Below, piece after piece: positions 12,346 to 39,030 of a stretch of 64,000 nt of DNA. The notes beneath the pieces are model-generated. The model was not told the DNA's origin, did no database searches, and was given only the letters and a program-made list of their open reading frames with translations. This stretch comes from Liolophura sinensis (lineage: Eukaryota > Mollusca > Polyplacophora > Chitonida > Chitonidae), in NCBI RefSeq assembly GCF_032854445.1, contig NC_088301.1, forward strand, positions 41,289,116 to 41,353,115. Direction: 5' to 3'. The translations under genes and the position numbers were made by a program. Position 1 is the first letter of the stretch, and each line of letters starts with the position of its first letter.

Positions 12346-13154
12346 CTTTTGTATTATCTTATAATTCCAATTTGGAGTATTTTTTTAAAAATCCGGGTTT
12401 CTGACATTTTTCCACGGAAAAAATCGATGAAGATTTTATTTGGCCCGAACTATATTGTTGTGTAAGCTATAGGCCTTATTGGTTTGAGTATATATGGTTT
12501 AGCACAATAGATCTAAGCGATAATATAATTAAAAGCTTGTTTTTGTTCGTTTATATGGTTCAGGTATATTTTGAGATATTATCCATATAAAAATAAATAT
12601 TACAAGTCCTATGAATAATTTATATTTGTAATCAATCAGCTGACAATAATCTCAGGAATTATTACTTTTTTCTATTTTTGTCTCTCAATGCTATATCCAC
12701 TCCACTGTACCAACCTTGCTTGCACTATAGTTAATAATTCATTATAGGTTTTTATTTTTTGTTTTACTGGCAAATATTTCAAATATCTTTTATCTAATCC
12801 TATGTATATTGCACCAATGGTGATAACTTTTTAACAGCTGTTTTTAACGACTTATAAACGGTGGCAAATAGTTGAACGTTCAGTGTTTGGCCAGTTCATT
12901 AGGCCTAATCCATAACTCTTCTTACTGGGATAAATAATGTGGGGATAAAATTAAGTTAATGAAATATATTCTCAAATGTTCGGTGCAATGAAAAAAAAAG
13001 ACAATCAGTTACTAGTGACTGGGTATATTATGAAATTTATGAAATTGAGCGAAACATACAAATAGATTTATGTTTATGCCATTCCTCTCTATGTCTAACG
13101 GCTCTAATGTGATTTCTGGTGGATTGTGCGCTGGGCCTGATTTCTGGTTAACAA

Positions 13155-13315
13155 TAAGTTATTGTTATGTAAGCTATTACATAAACATTTAGAATAAAAT
13201 CCTGTAACAGATAAAAACTGGCAAGAAACCAAATTTTACCACTTGCGTGTGACCATTGCCAACTACCGCATTGTCTTCCCTGCTGTAGTTTTACTCTCCA
13301 TGCTAGTGTTTTATA
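13155..13315 (+). repeat. Repeat A copy, diverged
   Basis: CATTTAGAATAAAATCCTGT, AACTGGCAAGAAACCAAATT, TTGCGTGTGACCATTGCCAA and GCTGTAGTTTTACTCTCCAT follow the core in order, with many substitutions. Confidence 0.55.
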
Positions 13316-14159
13316 TGTTGGTGAAGACTATAGAGCCAAATTAGATTTATAAATCCCTGAGCTGTATAAGACGTCTTCTATCAGAGAACACTTATTATCT
13401 AGAAAGGAGCTGTCCTTTAAAGCTAGAATATGCACATTCACTGGCACACTGTATATACTATTTTGTTGAAAGACTGGTGGGTAATATAGGCAAGACGTTT
13501 CTGCATATCTAGGTGCGATTCAGCGGATCCTGCAATCAGCACTTTTTAATTAAACTCGATATATAAATGTCCATGTCTTTTTTATAGCTCATACATTTTT
13601 TATCCTTAAAGTTTTTAATAGCTCATGTCTTTGTTATTTAGATCTCGTCAACAGACAGATTGATTTCCATTGTTAAAAATCATTATCATTACGTTGCATA
13701 GCTCTATTACACATATTCTAATGGCGATAACTGGCGAAGGCGGAAATCGGTTTCTGGTTTGCAAATTTCAGCACTATAATTTGCTATTACCAATTGAAAT
13801 AATGCCATGAAAAGAAAAAAAGACAGTGTGTAAAAATTATTGAATGTGATCTCTTCACCAAATATGCATATGGCAAAAAATGAATGAGTGAAATAAATTT
13901 TGTTTTAGCATTATAAAGTTGTTATCATTTTTCATTTCTTGATATATTTGTTTACAGATTTTGAAAAAAATGTTTAATTAACACTTGGTTTGTTTTATTC
14001 GACTCAGTGGGATATCACTAGATTGGAAAATTAGAAATGATTCTAGCGCATTACTGGCACCGTTAATCACAGTGGATTATTTTGGGTAAACTTCAGTTTT
14101 AAAGGGTAAATGGAAAAAGGTATAGAAGATACTCATTGGCTAGGTTTTTTGTTTTCGTG

Positions 14160-14665
14160 TGAATAATATTACTTAGTGTGACTATACTTATACACCGAAT
14201 CGGTTTCTTCCCGTTTCTGTGCGCACCACTTCGCTGCCCTAAGGAGGCCCCCGGCTGGTGCACAAGGCAAACGGACCACTTGTCTCGCGCGTGGCTCTGT
14301 TGTTACAGGATCATGGACTTTGCCAAGATCACTGCTCTTGTTTCTAATCCGCCGACTTAGCGTCTCCGGCGACAATGCTCAACCATATCCTTTATGTCTA
14401 CGATGACTTATGTTACAAGATTCCCTGGAAATGGCTTTGGTTGTGTAAAGGCAGCAGCGGGCTGAGTTGAGGCGGATTACAGACATGTCAGATGGGATTG
14501 AGACGTTAGACCACATAAAGTCTGCTCAGATAGCCCCCATTAGATCCCCGCTGGTAGAGTTAATGGGAACTATTTGCACTTGTTATTATCTCCGACTGAG
14601 CCTGTCAAGTTTCGCTGAAAAGTCACATACGGACAGGTTTTATGGTAATGTATTGTGTAATGTAT
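14160..14665. other. GC-richer island of unknown role
   Basis: Base composition rises above the AT-rich surroundings between about 14200 and 14560. Short frames on both strands (about 60-68 codons) show no domain I know, and there is no convincing splice pair. It could be a lost exon, a non-coding RNA promoter or a regulatory element. Confidence 0.3.
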
Positions 14666-17392
14666 GAAACTAATAAATAATTCACATCATAAGGCTTACG
14701 GCACGAATCCGAAGAACAACGGAAAGCACCGCTCTGGATAAATTCTCTCGAAAGCCAGTAAGGCAAATATTTCCCAGATCGCTTTGTGATATCATAATTT
14801 TTGTTATCTGGTATTGGTACCCAATACTAAACAAAAAACAAATAAATAGATAAATGAATACATTTTGTTACTGTACTCTATTCAAATGCATTTTCGGTAC
14901 CTATACAGGGTGAGCAATGCGTACTGTGATATTATGGGACTGATTTAGACTATGGTCTTGTTTTGAAATCATTTCCAGCGATTTATAAATAAGTGGAAAC
15001 TCAAAATGAATGCAAATGAAACAGGCCAGGAAAATTGTATCTCTGCGTGATGTTTAGTTTTTTTTATTTATATTTCTCAATACCCCTAATGTATGTTGTG
15101 TAAAGCTGAAAGTCAACAGCGTAACCCATTTTACTGGATTGCCGTACTGCTATATCTTTGTGCAAACACATTATGCAAACCGGAAAGAGAAATATACCCG
15201 TGAGTGAGTGTTTATCAGTATTTTCTTGTAACAACTTCCGCTTGAAGGTGGCCTATGGCTTTTCAGCAAGGACAAACTACAATCTGTTAACATGTCTATG
15301 CGCCGAAGAGGTCAATTAAAGCATCAGTGAGCCAGGTGTGTGACATTTTAATGAAATATGGTCCATGCGTGGGGTGGCAACTAACCAAGTTGTGGTCTTA
15401 AGTACAAATTTCTATAGGAAATAATTTTCCTCGTCTCAAACCTGTTCTTCAAATGACAAATTAACATAAATGCACCGAGAATTTCCTCTCAAAATCGCTA
15501 GCAAATTAATCCCAGGGTGTACATAACTTCGCATTCTCTCCTCCTTGGAGGTTTGTCAAATTTATTTAATGGGAACCGTCTCCGAGGTTCGCGCGCATGG
15601 TCAAACATTCACGCACCTGTATCTACTTGTGCCCTTTATATCTCCGGTATTCTTACTTCTACGTGGCCTTTACCTGGACAGGTGGACAGAACATACTAAT
15701 GTCGCACCGTTTGCTTAGAATCTTCTGGGGCCTAATTAATAAGAAAATGCGACGACGAAAACAAAATTTGATGCAAACTTTGTTCTGGCGGGTCTTCCGG
15801 AGTCGTTGGAGGTCCCAATATTGTAACCTTCTTCTCTTCTGTCATGTGGGCGAAATAAACATACGTGTTAACACATTTTCTGTATATTACACATGTATGA
15901 TTATTTTTGGTAGGAGAAGTAGAAGAAAATGCACATTTGTCACACAAACAGCTTGAACTATATACGAGTTTGCTTTGGCCCTGACATTAAAACCATCTAA
16001 AGAAATACTATAATACATTATAATAATATATTTTCTTTGGCTCTCAGTTTTGTACCTGTGTCTATGTCTATTGGCAGTAATTACATTACTTTATACTTCA
16101 CGTACTAGATTACGTATGTATTTGTGCAACCATTACAGGGACAAGACCATGGACAATATACGTGTGATTAGGCCTCTACGTGTAACCTATATATATATAA
16201 GCGTATTGCATGCGGAATGGAGTGCATTGCATTAAGAGATTTAAAAAAGTCTAATAGAATCAATGGTTATACGCATAGTTATAGTATAATATTTGCTTGT
16301 ATTTCAAATCACAAGTATACATATGTTCAATAGAAACCTTTAAAGGATATTAATACGGCACAGAAGGAGAACTAAAATTTAAGGATAGAAAACAGCAAAA
16401 TGTTCAATTTAAAAGGAATCTATATAACCACATTTTTGACACGCTTTGTTTAAAAATTTAAGTGGTTCATTGTAAAGCTGTCAATAACCTGAAATGAGTA
16501 TGTAAGGACCCCATCCACCGAAGTTACCAAACGATCCTTCTATAAATGCCTGCTGTACGTCGGTATTCTATATAGGGGTCCTAAATTTTATGAACACAAT
16601 GTTATCATACATGCTGCGAATATAGAGATGTACATATAGACTTCCCGGACATTCAACGGACTGTTCTTTGTATCCCGGGCAGGAATCGATGAAGACATGG
16701 TTCTGATGAGAGCCAGGCTTGGATGGAAATCCCAACCAGCGTCTAAATTAACCATCGCTTAGTGTAAGACAAACAAACTGGCTTTTTGAGAGAGGACGTC
16801 GTGTTGATTCGGCCGTTCCGATGTTCAGCGGTCTGACCCATCGCCTGTATAGTCCCTAATGACTAACTTCTCTCTGTAACGGGACATCCCGCGGGCGTTT
16901 TTCAGTGATTGTGGCACAACACCCAACAAATATACGACCTAAACTAAAATGAATTTTTATGCTTGTATATGTACAAGCCAAAACCGAATTTTATGCATGC
17001 TTTATTGCGCAACATCTGACGATATCAAATCGGTCAAATGTTTTTACAACAGATTATAAAATGAAATTTGTTAGTATAACATTTGATGAAAACGTAAATA
17101 TTTTTGAACGACGAAATGAAATTAGATCTGGAAACATGTATGTAGCGTTATGTTAACTTTGGGCTATAAAGGCAGTGTAATTACTGTCTATATAAAGTTA
17201 TGAGGGATCCATTCTATTTTTAAAATATTGACATATATAATCTTGCTATAATTGAGGGGCTTTCTACATAATGTTAAATGTTAGCAAATTTAAGGAGAAA
17301 CAGAAATGATCACACATTTTTACCCTTTTCTTATGTAATAATATATATGTTATGTATACCCTCTCTTGACGTCATTCGTGTTACTGTAAGCA

Positions 17393-17660
17393 CGCACAAA
17401 AAAACAACAACAAAAAAAAAGCACTTGTGTTGAAATGTAACACAATAACTTGTGTTGTTTTTTCAACACAGAAAAGTGTTTCCCCAACACAAACATGTGT
17501 AAAATAAATGTGAAGTATACATGTTTGTGTTACAAAATAGTAAAACACAAACAAGACCTTGTGTTCATTCAACACAAGACAGAGTTGTTCAAATACGACA
17601 AGGCTTTTGTTGGAAAGAACACAAGTTTGTGTTCATACAACACCAATTTCTTTTATGTGT
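17393..17660. repeat. Fold-back cluster of AACACAAG / CTTGTGTT words
   Basis: After an A-rich stretch, about 240 bp carries ACTTGTGTT and AACACAAG words, often separated by under 20 bp and in both directions (for example near 17424, 17452, 17555, 17572, 17618 and 17628). Each pair can form a small hairpin. Similar motifs occur, from memory, in MITE-like or satellite repeats of other animals. A 112-codon frame runs through it but is a product of the repeat. Confidence 0.65.
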
Positions 17661-20044
17661 GGCATATTATATTCGCACTGATGCAAAGACAATACACAAG
17701 TGAAATGCATGCATGCCAGTACACTACATGTAATAACGCCTGTTTAGCTGGGTTTTTACCTCTTCAAAAAACGTTAAGTTTGGCCTGATATTAAATGAAG
17801 TGTCACTATTGTACATTATAGCGGTACAGCAAGATTCTAACGTTATAGAACCTTATTTATTTACCGAATGGGTAACATTAACCATTAGGCTTTGCTCTCC
17901 TAACGGGCAGCGAAAGCCATGGTGCGTAGGGTAGATTCATATAAGGGGGTGTACACCTGTCATCTTGAATACTACTCTTCGGCGTCTCCACAGGTTAATT
18001 ACGCAAGGATATAATATAGCACAGAAGTCGAACATCATGAGATATATTGGAAAGTATACAGTTTAAGTATACATTTAAAATCAAATGTAATGAATTTGAT
18101 TTAAGTTAAAGGCGAATACCAGAAGACAGAAAACATGTTATAACGTTTGAAGAGTTGTTACACTGTTAACTAGTTGTTGGGTTGGAAGCGTTTGTACATA
18201 AGTTATCTTTGTGCATCTTCCAAGTATTGAGTGGCAGTTTAATGTGTAGATTGAGTTTAGACGCTGCTCTGTTAATTAAACATTAATATTTTTGACTGCT
18301 TCCAAAACAAATCCTTCAACTTTATTGCTCATGCGAATTTTCCCAAAACTAGATCCACGCACAACTTCATGGCGCTATGCACTATCTTGAAAAAAATTGT
18401 TTGTTTGCAAAGATAATTTGTATTTGCTGCCTGTTCTACTGCTTACAGTATGTTTTCCATAAATCGGCAAAGGCCCAAGAGAAAACACTTGAAGAAGATG
18501 GCTGTGATACTTCAATGCTTTATTAGAGCATTGTGGAGGCCAAGTCAAGCGTGACTGCCTTCAGTGTGAAGACAGACTGGGCTGTTACATGACCGGTGAA
18601 TCGAGGCTAATTCCCCCTTATTGTAGAGCACTTCCCCCAGCCACACCCTGTAATTGGTTTGCACCCTTTTGTTTGCTAATAGAAGGTCAGTTTCACTGGT
18701 CTTCAAAACTTGTGCCACGTGCCTGTGGTTTTATAAAGTACGACAAGAAGGAAAAAACTGCCTTAAAGCGCTGCGCTTAATGTATGAGTACAATGGGACT
18801 GGTTGTTTGTATCTAATCAAAAAAGATGTCTTTGGGTATTGAAGACTTGAGGTATAAAAATACAGAAATATACATTTGTGTGTACAAATATCGTGTAAAA
18901 GGAAGATGTATTTTTGGTCAAGGTGCTGAATGTTTTACATGGTCATCAGCTCCAATCATATGCAATGATACAAGTTTATGCTGAACGATGGTCAGATCCA
19001 TCCATATTGCCACGTTACGATTACAATTTCCATCAAATGCATTATTTGTGGTCCTTACAAAACACCCACGCATCCCTCATTCAGGCATTTGACCAGAGGT
19101 ATATTGTTTCATACTAAAATAAATCATAGATGGCACAAAACATAGCGGCATTGCCTTTAAAATTTGTGTCGAAGAATTTCTGTTCTGGATTGCATTCAAA
19201 CTTTCTTTGGCAATTACATAGGTGCCTGTACGCTTTGTTTGTTTGTTTTCTTTTTTTTAAAATTTTTTTTTGATAATGTGTGTGATAGACTGGTACTCAG
19301 GAAGTGACAATACAGTGTTGGCGCGTATATATAAGACACTGAAACTGACCTTTGACCATTAATTCTTACTGTGAACTGTATTTGTACATACAACTGATTT
19401 GTATATTTAATGTCTAAAGCAGGCTACTATGGCAATGCTTAATTCCCCAAACGCCGTCCATTACCGTATGTAAACAATCGAAAACCTGGCGAATAATTTT
19501 CCAAACAACTATTAAAACAACAACGAAGAACAAAAAACTGTTAAGTATGGATGGCTAACAGAGTCCTGCGGTTGTGGGTGGATAAATGTGTCTTAAATGT
19601 AGCGTTCCCCAACAGTTCACCTTCGCTCGGAAGAGAAGCAATATAAAAGACAAAGTAAATAAGAACAATAATAACATAAGAAATAATAACATAATGACTA
19701 AAAACTGGAATGATTCATAACACTACAATTCCAGTAAAACTGTATTATCCGAGCGACAAAGAAATGTTAATTTTGACACCTTCCTGAAACATGTATGACT
19801 CTCCTAAAGACGTCCCTTGGCATTGCATGCATTTCCTTAAGGCGTTTTTCACTATACATTACAGGAATGTTGACTAAAGCTGAAAAACTATGAATTAGGA
19901 CTTTATGAATAGCAAGGATTACAGTCACCTTTACGTCATCACAGAAGTCTCGTTATTTTCTATTACCGTCGACCAACTTAAGGCAAAAGTAAATGAAACA
20001 AGGGAAATAATAATTCTATTAGATGAAATGCAACAATGTGTTTT

Positions 20045-20205
20045 TTCTCCTATTTATACATTTACGTGAACAGTTAGAAAAAACCTTGGCTGAGATAAAC
20101 TGACAAGAGGCTGTATTTCATCGGTTACGTGTAACCATTTGCCAACTATAATACTGTCGTCGCTGCTCTGGTTAATCTCTCTATTCTGTATGTCTTAATC
20201 ATATC
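20045..20205 (+). repeat. Repeat A copy
   Basis: TACGTGAACAGTTAGAAAAA, CTGACAAGAGGCTGTATTTC, GTAACCATTTGCCAACTATA and CTGCTCTGGTTAATCTCTCT follow the Repeat A core in order. It is an isolated copy, 2.7 kb before PRDM14. Confidence 0.65.
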
Positions 20206-22559
20206 ATATCAAAAATTCAAAGCATAAAATTTATTTTAAAAATTCCAGAGTCTATGAAACTAAACGGCTAAGACGAGAAGAAGCTTGGGTGATTTGCACA
20301 GTTTAGCCTCCAATTAGCTTGAGTTTAGACAGCAATGTAATTTTTGTCAGACCGAACTGTTATATAACGTGTGGTCGTGTGGCTAATTGTCCTGCTTCAC
20401 GAGTGTTACAGTGCCCAGATGGGAGTTTAGCCGATACTATTATAGTTGTAATTCTTCATCGCTTTCCAGGCCTCACCAGCCTCCCTCGCTCCACCTCATT
20501 CGAAATATAATTACGCCGAGCGAAACACTATTATTAGGGAATTAGCTCTATTACAGGGCGGTAACTGGATTAGGCGCGTGCTTGAGCGGAGAACAACCTT
20601 GTTGACAAATATCTTACTCATCCAAATCAGTCGCTCTCCTGCACCACGTTTGGACCATCTGAAGACAAGTACACTTTTATACTTCCTGTGGGGTTGCAAA
20701 AAAAGCTAACCCCAACATAATTTTTTCAGGATAATATACCTTATTTACGTCTATTTATAGTTCACGTCAGTTCAGAAAAGGGTTTGCTCTTTTCTTTTTT
20801 TTTTTTTGGGCCTCAGCTTTTTCACCTCTAGTGTGACATTTTTTGCCTACAGCTTTGTAGCCTGCTATAATATTTGGCCATAGTTAATGAAGTATCGTTT
20901 TCGTTTCACGCATTTTTGTTTGTTGTCATTAGGACTGTACACTATGTTTTCCATATTTGCCCGCCTTATAATTTAATACAATTACATCACTAGAGCGGAG
21001 TGGCTACAGATTTCATACATGTTGTACCTAAACAGATGTGCTTCGCCAGAGTCGGTTTTGTCCATGCCCGGTGATCAGGGTGGGACCCTTGTCTGTTATG
21101 TAATGTGGCCGCACTAGATTGAAGCTACCTCTCATTTGTACGTGAGTAATTTTAGTCGGGAAATGAGGCGGTGTGTTTCTCCAAATCCTGTCATCACTCG
21201 TTTAACACTGTGGTACTAAAATCCCCTGTCATATATCTAATGAGCAGAAGCTTCCAGAACCATACACATCTGAACATGTTACGCTAACTACACGAATGTG
21301 CCATAAAATAGCTCTGTACTGGTCTTTTTAACTATTATAAAAATATTACATACAGACACACAGAAATTCATACAAGCATGTTCATATCATTTTAAGCTAT
21401 GCGAGGGTGAATACTGAGAAAGCTTGCACAAAAAAAAATAATAAATAAAAAGGGTACCTAGACAAATGTGTATCCCAGAGGTTTCGCAAGACACCAGACG
21501 CCTATTTCCTTGCCTAATCTACGACCACGGTTCAGCAGCAACTGTTTGAGTGTCTCTTGTTAGACGGATGTCACTGTGAGATTTTTAATTGCTCTGTTTA
21601 CATTCAATTTTAATAAACAAATTAATCTCTCCGTGGCGTGTTCATTATCTCATTCTGCCCGGTCGTTGGGCGGTAGGCAGTCCGGGAAGCTCTCTGCTGT
21701 GAGCTGATGGGAACTTCGCCGGCTGAACACAAAACTCTTTGGCCCACACAAACCACTGTTTGCATTGATTTTCATAATCCAACATCTAGCAGCAAATCCC
21801 AAATATTTAACAGCCCCAAATTAAATCTGGTATCTTAAAATTGTGAAGAAAAACCGACTCGCCTCTGTACCAGCTTGACGCTCTAGTTCAGCTTTTCATT
21901 TTTTTTTACTCAAATCATCACCAGATTATTATGTCGGCCATACCGAACCATTGTTGTATTCACCATGTTGGATTAATGTTCTGTTTCTCCGTTGTTAATA
22001 AAAACATAATCTTTGTTTTACTTATTATTTTAATTCCAAATAGAAAACCTGAGGAATGATTTTAAACCATTACATTTTAAATCAGTTATTTTACTTCAAA
22101 ACATGTCTAGGCTGTTTTCAAATTCTGACAGGATACAACAAAAGATGGATCTCTAAGCAGTTGTAATTGCAAAATTGTAATCCTCAATTTCCTCCGTGTT
22201 TGTTTTATGACGTGCAGTATGGAAAATCAGTCTTTAAATATTAAATATGGCATAGTTAACCACTGGGCCGGTGACATTTCAAGTGGAAGAAGTCTTGACA
22301 TATTAATGCATTCTTCTTGCAATTTAACCGAACTTGGGGTGGTAAATAATAAGAGAAACAGGAAATTAAGGATTACATTGTCTTAGCAAGGCAGTAACTA
22401 GGATGTCATAAAAAGGTTAAAGATTATGGGAGTATTGTTAACAGTGTGACCAGGGCGGTCTTTCCATTAGTACTCTCTGTGACCAGATTAACTCGGGTGC
22501 AGTATCGTGGGCCCACTGGCTTGCTGGGCCTGTGTTTAATTGGTCCGTAAGAGCCGCAC

Positions 22560-22950
22560 GTGGGGAAACATACATGTCAAAAGAAATCGGCTAGGATTTC
22601 TTCCAATGCGAATGAAGTTGTCACTAAATCGCACGGTGTGAAAGAGGAAGCCGAAGTGATATTATATCTGAACGATAGGTAAACAGGCCTCCAAGGGGGG
22701 CTCAACAATATAGGTACAATACCCTTGCTGCGCATGCGCAGCTCGCATGCAGACAAAAATGACGCATGACTGGTTAGAGGGAGTCGAGAAAGAGATTTAG
22801 TCTGAGAGCTGAGGGTGATTATAGTTAAAGGTACAGGATAGATCCCGACCAAAGAACTCCCCGATCAACAGCCGAAGAGGCAAGCTTTTCGGGCACCTGT
22901 CATCTGGACAGTGTAGTTGTTTCAGGACCAGCCTCTCATAACCAAACAGA
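22560..22950 (+). promoter_or_regulatory. Putative PRDM14 promoter and 5' untranslated region
   Basis: The 390 bp before the PRDM14 start codon are less AT-rich than the flanks and have no obvious TATA box. A perfect NRF1-type palindrome sits at 22729-22740. An in-frame TAA at 22939-22941 closes the frame just before the ATG. The transcription start cannot be placed from sequence alone. Confidence 0.45.
22729..22740. promoter_or_regulatory. NRF1-type palindrome
   Basis: TGCGCATGCGCA matches the known NRF1 consensus (YGCGCAYGCGCR). It lies about 210 bp before the PRDM14 ATG, a typical promoter position for this factor in other animals. Occupancy is inference. Confidence 0.5.
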
Positions 22951-38172
<15,222 letters not shown>

Positions 38173-38571
38173 TAGTGAGTAGTTTATTCTCTATCATACT
38201 ATACCTGCAATGATTTGTGCATGTTTATGTGTAAAATGTGTTTGGAATCGGGAAATTTTAAATTACTGATTGGCTCTTGCATTTAATGACCTCTGAATTG
38301 CCAATTTTCAAATCTTTCTGGGATACTGCATGCTGATGAATGGCTTTTGCTGAAGATTGCACTTGTAATAATTCAGAGTTGCCTAAAAGTTCGAATTTCT
38401 ATTCTTTACCAAAATTAGAAGAAATTCGGTAATGAGTCTTTTCAGCATATTTACCGATTACTCGTTCTTTTGAAACTGGTTGTCAAGAATGTCTGTTCAG
38501 TGGTTCACAATTAACAGATAAATATCCAGTACATTATGTGCTAAGCCTATATTCAGTCTTACACATGGTAT

Positions 38572-38577
38572 AATAAA
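38572..38577 (+). terminator. Polyadenylation signal of PRDM14 (AATAAA)
   Basis: The first AATAAA after the PRDM14 stop codon, 400 bp downstream, followed by a T/GT-rich stretch (CTTTATTCTTTTGTTG). A 3' end near 38600 is inferred. Confidence 0.5.
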
Positions 38578-38583
38578 GTGCCT

Positions 38584-39030
38584 TTATTCTTTTGTTGCGT
38601 AAGCAGATTTTGCCATCCCAAGGTAGACAGGAAGGTGCTTCGAGGGATTTTCACTGTCAAGAGACTTACGGACTAGTCGAGTGGACATCGATGTCCTTGG
38701 CACGGTGTCTGTGTTAAAACTGTGATTAAATGAGGGAGACTGGGTGCACATTGGGGGCAGAGACCTCGGAGGATATATGGACATGGAGGATACCTGGACT
38801 GGAATACACAGGGCGCGGGCGGACACCCGGTACGGCACACTGGTTTCGCGAAGGGATATCGAACTTAGATACAGAGAACGAAGAGGGATATACTGAGGAT
38901 GAGAGTGGTGGAGTCTGAGCTGGACACCCCTGGGAACCGTTGACAATGCGGTCAGTAAATACTGGACGTAGTCACCAGCTGATATAGTGAGAAACTTGAC
39001 AAGGCGTCTCAGTTTACTGTTTTCTTGCAC
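38584..39030 (-). CDS. Unassigned 148-codon reading frame, convergent to PRDM14
   Basis: An ATG at 39030 opens a frame of 148 codons in DNA of near-balanced composition. It begins MQENSKLRRLVKFLTISAGD, a short helix-prone basic/leucine start, and continues with a serine- and proline-rich, disordered-looking part. No domain is recognised. Its TAA stop overlaps a minus-strand AATAAA at 38583-38588, only six bases from the PRDM14 poly-A signal, so the two 3' ends could converge. It may be a lineage-specific gene, a last exon, or a chance frame; length alone does not decide. Confidence 0.25.
   Translation of the reverse strand: MQENSKLRRLVKFLTISAGDYVQYLLTALSTVPRGVQLRLHHSHPQYIPLRSLYLSSISLRETSVPYRVSARALCIPVQVSSMSIYPPRSLPPMCTQSPSFNHSFNTDTVPRTSMSTRLVRKSLDSENPSKHLPVYLGMAKSAYATKE

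Larger units (their letters stand above)
12346..22559. other. Intergenic DNA upstream of PRDM14, no gene seen
   Basis: No exon with homology I recognise. Besides the repeats listed separately it holds GC-richer islands at 14160-14665 and 15540-15840, and homeobox-like TAAT-rich patches at 20490-20600 and 21580-21660. These could be conserved regulatory DNA of the PRDM14 locus, but a single genome cannot show that. Confidence 0.5.

Noticed and set aside
17450-17788. 112-codon frame
   Set aside because: It runs through the AACACAAG fold-back cluster and has no known domain.
22577-22852. 91-codon minus-strand frame upstream of PRDM14
   Set aside because: No domain. It overlaps the likely promoter and 5' untranslated region and has no splice support.
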